From contig NW_026947484.1 in the NCBI RefSeq assembly GCF_034190915.1, forward strand, positions 71,627,482 through 71,691,481: a stretch of 64,000 nt of DNA, read 5' to 3'. The notes beneath the pieces were generated by a model. It was not told the DNA's origin. It saw only the letters and a list, made by a program, of their open reading frames with translations, and made no database searches. Made by a program: the position numbers and the translations under genes. Of the stretch, positions 57,113-64,000 are shown piece by piece (the stretch's first letter is position 1; each line of letters opens with the position of its first letter). This DNA is from Cavia porcellus (taxonomy: Eukaryota; Chordata; Mammalia; Rodentia; Caviidae).

Positions 57113-58746
57113 GGACTGCGAGGAGATCAAATCTGCAGGACAGAAAGGCAGAGAAATCTCTCACTACAAACGAGATTAGGGAATTTTGTAAAATGCAGCA
57201 AATAGTGCACAGTTTTGTAGGAGGGCACCACCTGTGACTGCAGAGGGCCAAGCAATGAACCTGTTTAACAATGCAGAGTCGTGTTTCCACCAAATCCTCA
57301 AAAGAAGGCATAAATAAATGGCATTGGATTGGTTCCTTATTAAAGTGCACAAAGAGGAAGATTCCCTTGAGCCAGGAGATAACAATGATTCCATTACTGA
57401 TAGGGAAAATTGTCTTAAAAAGTTAACCTCCTCTCCTCTCCCTCACACCACACACGAAGGCTCTCACAAGTAAGTTCAGATGAATTTGTTTATTTTCTTT
57501 TTAGTTTATATTTCTTTATTATTATTATACTAGTGTAATAATATTACATAAATCCTTTTGAGTTGTGGAATAAATTACGTGTCCCAATCATTTCTTCTTG
57601 AGAAATTTGCTTTGATATACAAGTGCTTTAGGTTACAAACATGTCCAGAATAAATTGTGCTAGAAAAGAAACAAGACTTTATTGTGGTTTTGAAACCTGA
57701 AAAATTGTGCCTTCTCTTTTGGGCCAGTGTGGAAAATAAGGTTCCCTTGAAATCTAAGTGTCCGCTCCTGTGTGTTTCATCATAACACTGCATTTGCCAC
57801 TTTGATTTACACTCTAATTTTATTGCTACTTTCCCATAACAAGTCACTTGCACTCTGATGACATCTTAAAATCAATTAGTTACAAATCCCTTAGTCACAT
57901 AGCATTGGTACTTTCTTTCAAAGTATGTCTGTGGTAGTTAGAAGGATCCTGAACTTTGAAGTCAAATAAGTGAAAACTTGTTTTTCTGCCACTCACTATC
58001 AGTACAAACATGAGTCAATTATTAAACTTTTCTCCTATGGCAATAAATTAGCAAGTCATGATAGCCCTGGATATTTGAGAATCAGTAAATGTTTTATCTA
58101 ATAGCATGCATTCTTGGAGCCAGGGCATAGGAGTTCAAATTCCTATTTTGCACTCACTGACCTTGGAATTCTAGACAAATTACACCATACTTCTGCTAAA
58201 TTCCAACATTTTATGTGTAAATAAATCAATAACAACACCTATCTAATTGAATTATTCTATTAAATTAAGGTTCACAAAAACTTATCAAGCCTCCTAGAGA
58301 ACACTTGCCTTATATATGTTATTCATTTACTTAATAAGTGTCTTAGGACTAGTAAATGTTTCACTAGAAATAACCTTTCTTTATAGACAACAGCTTCTTC
58401 CACTTGAGTCTGCCATAGCATCTTTCTTACATGTTCTCTCAGACTTTTTTTAAAATGCTAGGCTGACCACAGGTAGGACCCCATCATAGTTGTGATTATT
58501 TCCTCTCCCTTCCATCCTATTTAAATAAAAATCATTCTCTTCAGATAAAGGTTAAAATTAGCTACTAAAGAAAGAACAAGGTAGAGCACAATATGAGCTA
58601 AAACGTCGTCGGTTGTGATTTGAGGTCAGAAAGTCAAATCCATTAACTTTGACTCCAAATAGGTTCAAGGCCAACGTTACCGCACAGCAAAATTCTGTCT
58701 CAAAAAAAGGCAAAGCAAAACAAAACCAAAAGATATCAAATGCATG

Positions 58747-59087
58747 TGTCATGTTTTATGTCTGTGTCCCCCAGGCCTCATAAGTTTGCATTGTGCATTT
58801 GTGATGCTTCATTGTATAGTGCTTGGACTCATGGTGTCAGTGCTCCACCCACATAGGGGTGGAGCCAGGATGTGATGTAATGGCAGGAAGAAGGTTTGTC
58901 TTGCTCTTTGCTGGTTCCTGTTTTGCTGTTGGCGGCCCCCATGAACTGTGGCCCAGCCATGCCTGCCTGCCTTGGTGCCAACTGAGTGTGGACTGGAACC
59001 TCCAAAAACTGTAAGAAATAAAGCTTTCCTTTCCCAACTTTGGGCTTCAGGTATTTTGTCTCAGCGACGAGTAAAGTAACGAAGACA
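58747..59087 (+). mobile_element. Solo MaLR LTR, segment copy 2 only
   Basis: 341 bp from TGTCATG to GAAGACA with an exact 5-bp target duplication GCATG (58742-58746 and 59088-59092). The empty site in copy 1 is GCAAG at 10159-10163. It contains gaaataaagc as polyadenylation signal. The missing interior is explained by LTR-LTR recombination. Confidence 0.9.
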
Positions 59088-60573
59088 GCATGTAATGCTA
59101 CAGTATGGTTTGTTCTAATTAAATGAACTCAGCTGCATTTCACCAGAGTTGCTAGTCACCACAGAGACAGCAGGACGACATGAAAAGCAAACCCAAGCAG
59201 CACAGGTGCTCACAGTGATGCTGGCCACCCAGTGATTCAGGCCAACATGGATTGAGCCCACATGGATTGAATGGGATTAGTGGACTGACAGGCACAGGGC
59301 TTAGCAATTCTGTCCATTGTGTAGCTGTCCCAAGCAGTGCAACCAGAGATGTCAGGGTGATCTTCCAGCCCAATAACTGTTTCACAGGGACACTGAGTAA
59401 TCAAATGACACTGAAATACTACTAAATAACTAGAGGCGGAGTCTAGCTAAACACTGTTACATTCTAAGTCCTAATTTTGTGCTGCTACTTTTATTCCGTG
59501 TGACGCTGAGGACATTTAACTAAAATTTGATTAAATTCAACGTGCATTGTCACATTATGCTTTTTATTGTATTTTGTTTGTCTTTTTAATAAGAGATGAT
59601 ATGCCTGCCCAATTCTGTCATTTCTCTCTACTTTATTTATTGGGACTCATTTCTCATTAATTAAAAACTGAAATTCCACCTGATAGTTTATGCAAATCAT
59701 CCCAAAATGCAAATTAGTTTCCATCATCAGGAAGGTCAGTGTCCTAATAATTTAGTTACAAATATTAAAAGAGTTCTCATGTTTATGTAGCAGTCGGTGA
59801 AAATTCAAAATACTGAAAGCAGCAAAAGAAAAAAATTAGTGTTAAAATCCTCTTTCTGTGCAAGCACAATTGTAGGTGACATTTAGAGTTTTTTTTTCCT
59901 TTACATAAAAAAGGAAAAATCCTCCTCTAAGAACATTTAAATCTTCTAGAAAAGATGAAACATACATACAGAATTAAGAAATAAAATACAAAATGCAAAG
60001 AATATCATAAGATTGATAACACCAAAAAGTCTATAACTGTTTGGAAGGACCAAATGGCTTTTCATTGGAGGACATCATGACATGGGTAGCACTTGGGTTG
60101 ACCTTGACATCAGTTAGGATCCAACGTGTGCAAATGAAGCAGAAGGAGCTCTCTAGCCTGACAGGGAGGAGTCAATGTCAGAAAGCCCTCAGTGCATGTG
60201 ATGAAGATCATATTTGGCTGAAATATAAAACCAGACGGACAGTTTGAAGATAAAATATAAAAATTATGAATCCAACATTAAGCCATAAAACCTAAATTAA
60301 TCAAAGAGGAACCTTAAAATGAATGTCAAATTTCTTGAGGTTGAAATGACATTATCCTTTTAGATATTTATAGATAAGCATGTGGTAATTAGCAATAGAA
60401 CCAAGTTTCCAGCAGAGGTAACATCTTTTAAAACTCTAGTAGAATATCACAACCAGAACACAAATATCATTACAGCCAAGGCTCAGAACTTGTCCAGCAT
60501 CACATGGCCCCTCGTGTAACCTGCTTACAGATACATCCATGTCCTTTTCATGTTTCCCTCTTCTTTAACCCTT

Positions 60574-60941
60574 TGTTTTGGCTACATTTCTCTTGTTGCT
60601 GAGACAAAATACCTAACGCCCAACATTAGGGAAGGAAAGGTTTATTTCTTACAATTCTTGGAGGTTTCAGTCCATACTCAGTTGGTTCCAAGGCAGTGTG
60701 ACACAGCACAAAGGCCATTCGTGGAGGCTGCAAACAGCAAAAGCATGAACCTGTAAGAGAGAGAGATGCCTTCGTCCCGCTCTTACACTGTATGCTGATT
60801 CCACTCCTGGGCAGTGTAGCACTCATACCACCAATCCCAGTGCTAGAGATACAGACCAATCACAAAAGCTACATTTACCCATGTCCATGATTGCATGAGG
60901 CTTGGGGGTGGGGGGAGGAATCACTGACATAAACTATAACA
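60574..60941 (-). mobile_element. Solo MaLR LTR, antisense (copy 2 counterpart of 14979-15326)
   Basis: Same element, same junctions and same orientation as in copy 1, so it was inserted before the duplication. It includes a G-rich run near 60905-60917 that is absent in copy 1. Confidence 0.82.
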
Positions 60942-60946
60942 CTTTG

Positions 60947-61892
60947 TGTTATGGTTGATACATTGTTTCAACTTGAAAAGTCTAGAAGCTTAACCAAGTA
61001 GCTCAGCAACTTTTCATCCTGAGGTGTAGAGAACTCAGCATCACCTCTCTAGGACATTGTTCATTGTGTCAATTTGAAAAGCTCAGAAGTTTAACTGACT
61101 CACATGGGTCCTTCTTTGTCAACATCCTCAGCCTGTGCAAGAGGAGGGCATATTGATGATGTGAGTGATACATTCCCCCAAGGTGTGTAGCCTGTTTACA
61201 ATATAAGGGAGGAAAAGAAGCATAGTGCACCCCTTTGGCCCTCTTTTGCACTTGTTGCTTGCTGTCTTTGCCACCTTGAAATATTGCCCATGTGCCATGC
61301 TGTCCTGCTTTTGAGCCAGCCAATAACGGGCTGAAACTTTCACAAACTGGGAGCTAAATAATTTCTTTCCTTAATTTTGAGTGTTATACATTTTTCTCCC
61401 AGAACCAAGAGAAAAGTAATCAAGATAGAATTTGGTACCAGAGTATTGGGGGTGCTTGTGTAACTATACCTGACCACGTGTTTCAAGAGCCTTTGGAAAT
61501 GGCTGTGGGAAGAGTTTGGAAAGGTTCAGAGGTATGTTCTGAAAGACTAGACCTGAAATGCATTACACTGTTCTGTATGGGAGACTCTGGTCAGAGCACA
61601 AGACTACAAAACTGAAAAAAAACCTGCTGATAAGGTATGGTTACCAAGGTTTCTGCCTGGAATAAGGGTTACATTGGTTGTTAAACCACAGAGGGTGTAT
61701 CTTATGACTTGGCAAAAGTTTGTCTGTACTTTGCTCGTGATTAGAAACCACTGCTGTGGTCTGCTCTTGTGTATGCATTCTTGCTCTTGACAGTCCAGTT
61801 GGTTTTTCAGAGATATTCAAACTCAGCATTTGCATAGAAGCTTGGCCGCACCCAAATGAATATTTCTTTAGAATTTCTTTAGATAGGTATTC
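60947..61892 (+). mobile_element. MaLR 5' LTR with primer-binding site and partial interior (copy 2)
   Basis: Counterpart of 15332-16244. The LTR is 60947-61427 and the primer-binding core TGGTACCA is at 61433-61440. The interior continues to the ID SINE at 61893. Present in both copies, so it is older than the duplication. Confidence 0.82.
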
Positions 61893-61982
61893 TGGCCTGG
61901 TGGTATAACTCAGTGGCACAGCACCTACAACAGGTGTTAGGTCCTGAGTTTGATTCTCAGTACGAAAAAAAAAAAAAAAAAA
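61893..61982 (+). mobile_element. ID SINE (copy 2)
   Basis: Counterpart of 16245-16341, with a pure A tail instead of (AAAAT)n. Confidence 0.85.
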
Positions 61983-63539
61983 GGAAAGTTATTCTCTCCA
62001 TATCCATAAAATATCTGCAACTCAGTCTGGGTAGGACAGAGAGGAGGATAAGACCTGATAGCTCTATTATTTGTATTTTCCAAACACAACATGTTATGGA
62101 CCGATTTGTGTTCCCTCAAATTTTGTATTTGAAGAAGAGTTTAACATAAGTGACTGTGATGAAATGAGGTCACACAGGCATATCTTCAAGGACTATAATC
62201 CATGCAGACTTCTCAAGAATAGTTTTCTCCAAAGAAATCCTTCTAATTTCTCCTTGCCATCACCCAAGCTAAGCTTTCTGATGAAGGTAAGAGTTTCCAT
62301 CACTGTATCATTTGCTTTTAGTTAACTCTCTCAAATTTCACATGTGGTTTAACACCTTCTTTGTAAGGCAATAAATATGAAACCTCAGGGTTTCAGCTGA
62401 AATTCTAAGTAACCTCTCAAGCCCAATAGCTCCTACCTCCCTACCTACTTACATTCCTATGGTCTATTTTCCTAAGACAACCTCCTGGTGAATTGCAGCG
62501 GAGAGTCACTATATTTAGTTGAGCGCATTGTTTAAACTTGCAAGTTTCCAAACAGTTTCACAGAGCATACTCACCTCTCATGCCTTTCATGAGCCTTGGG
62601 TTCTACCTTAAGAAGGTCTCTTTTACAGCCTGGGCTGAATGGCATTAACTATGGTCCTGAGCAAGACAAGATGAAGGTTGTAATATTTCATATTTTTACA
62701 TTGAACAGACGGTCACACATCTTGTTGTTTACTGCAAGCCAAGCAAAATACAGCCTCTTTTGCATAATATTTTTCAGTCTTTCCATCACTGTGGCAACAA
62801 TATCCCACCAGAGAAATCTTCTGGTGATTCTTTATTGTTCTTTGGATGTTCATTTCTAATAAGGAGTACTTCCATTCTTGTGATGTATAACATTTAAAAT
62901 CAGCTCAGCTATTTATTTCTGTCATTTCAATGCCAAATATAACACAGAAATCTGTGAGCAACCTTATCCAGTATCCACATATCAAAATAAAAAGATTCCA
63001 CAAATCCTCCAAAGCAATTTGGGAAGTATGTAGAGACTTAGAAAGCTGTACCAAACTAACTGAGCCATAATTGCAATCACGTAAGAAGTTCAAGGATAAT
63101 TTCGTATCAAATAACCCTATCCTGCCATAAGTAAATAATATGGGATACTAAGAAATTACCTTCGTAGAGTAGAATTGAGACTGAGAAGACACTGCTGTGA
63201 TAATTGTCTGCCCATGTTAATGATGGCATTTCTACTGGGATGCTAAACCCCCCACCTCTCCAAGTGTTTTCTCATAGTAAATGAGAGCTACGCTTAGAGA
63301 CCCATAGACACGTCTCTAGGTAGTACACGTGTGTGTAGGTTAGGGTGCATTCTCTACAATTTCCATTTCTGCTAACAACACAGGGAAGAGAAGAATATAC
63401 AATGAAGAGAACTAAAGTACAAGGAGAGTATGTTACTTCTACAAGGGCATTTGAACCCTGTTTGAATAGACTTCAAAGGAGCTCTCAACTCTAGATTTCA
63501 AAGACTGTACTTTAGAGCTCCCACAGCACCTCTCACATC

Positions 63540-63622
63540 ATACACACACACCTATGCACACACACACACACACACACACATATGCACACGCACACATATG
63601 TATGCATACGCACGCACATCAG
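63540..63622. repeat. (CA)n microsatellite (copy 2)
   Basis: Counterpart of 17900-17970, with longer CA runs and fewer CATG units. Confidence 0.92.
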
Positions 63623-64000
63623 CATGTGCTCTATCGGGATCAGCAAGTGTAATAGTGAACTAAGAGAACAAGCGTACTGACTGGGTAACAAAGAGTGCGG
63701 GGCCTTCCTCTCCTCTCTTCCCAGACCTGGACAGGAGCAGACAGCTTACAAGGATGACTCGTGAATTCCTCAGTTGTTCTGTGTTTTCACTCCCCAGCTA
63801 ATTCAGCCCTTTGTTCGCTCATGGGTTTGTTTACTTGTTCATGTATTAACTGCACATAGTGATCTGGTCAGTGACTGAGAGTTGAATGGAGTCTGCAGAG
63901 CCTTTCTGTGAAAAAAAGAGAGCAGTTTTAGTGACAGTAGAAGTGAATTCCCTGTTTAAAATAACAACTTCCACCAGGATCTGGAAAAAGTCACATACTA

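Larger units (their letters stand above)
53638..64000. repeat. Segmental duplication, copy 2 (intergenic, downstream of the ALDH gene), cut by the right edge
   Basis: Same order and orientation as 2999-18346, in direct (tandem) orientation. It ends at the window edge where copy 1 stands at about 18346, 2 kb before the ALDH start codon. It has one private insertion, a solo LTR at 58747-59087. Otherwise no gene was found. Confidence 0.93.

Noticed and set aside
1..64000. CRISPR arrays, operons, bacterial-type systems
   Set aside because: No regularly spaced repeats with unique spacers and no dense coding. The DNA is clearly vertebrate nuclear sequence.

Overview
This is nuclear DNA from a rodent. 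AT-rich sequence carries a GT-AG-spliced gene, and the interspersed repeats include tRNA-derived ID SINEs and 7SL-derived B1 SINEs, a combination found only in rodents. ERVL-MaLR LTRs and L1-type elements are also present. The window holds one protein-coding gene: a complete 13-exon aldehyde dehydrogenase of the ALDH1A1 (retinaldehyde dehydrogenase 1) type on the + strand. Its CDS runs from 20378 to 52076 and encodes 500 residues. All 24 splice sites are GT/AG, all exon phases join, and every catalytic residue is present. The residues that line the substrate tunnel, however, differ heavily from ordinary ALDH1A1.

Layout. 1-2998: an L1-derived element on the - strand that carries ORF1 but no ORF2 (HAL1 type), running off the left edge. 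2999-18346: copy 1 of an intergenic segment, interrupted by a two-LTR MaLR element (5805-7920), an ID SINE (10855-10950) and a second ORF1-only element (11541-14748). 18347-20377: proximal 5' flank and promoter. 20378-52076: the ALDH gene, whose introns hold B1, ID, old L1 and MaLR fragments and microsatellites. 52077 to about 52560: 3' UTR. 52561-53637: 3' flank with a B1. 53638-64000: copy 2 of the intergenic segment, colinear with copy 1 and cut by the right edge.

Interpretation. The same intergenic segment lies upstream and downstream of the gene, so the gene sits in a tandem duplication. By colinearity, another ALDH1A1-type gene should start about 2 kb beyond the right edge. After removal of the four copy-specific insertions the two segments are nearly equal in length (about 9.90 and 10.02 kb), and each insertion has a recognisable empty site in the other copy. 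A rodent with a tandem ALDH1A1 array fits the North American beaver (Castor), for which a massive Aldh1a1 expansion has been published. That species call is an inference, not something read from the sequence. The strongest candidate for new biology is that this array member keeps an intact catalytic machine but has a remodelled substrate tunnel. Comparisons with human ALDH1A1 use the recalled family sequence, not a database search.
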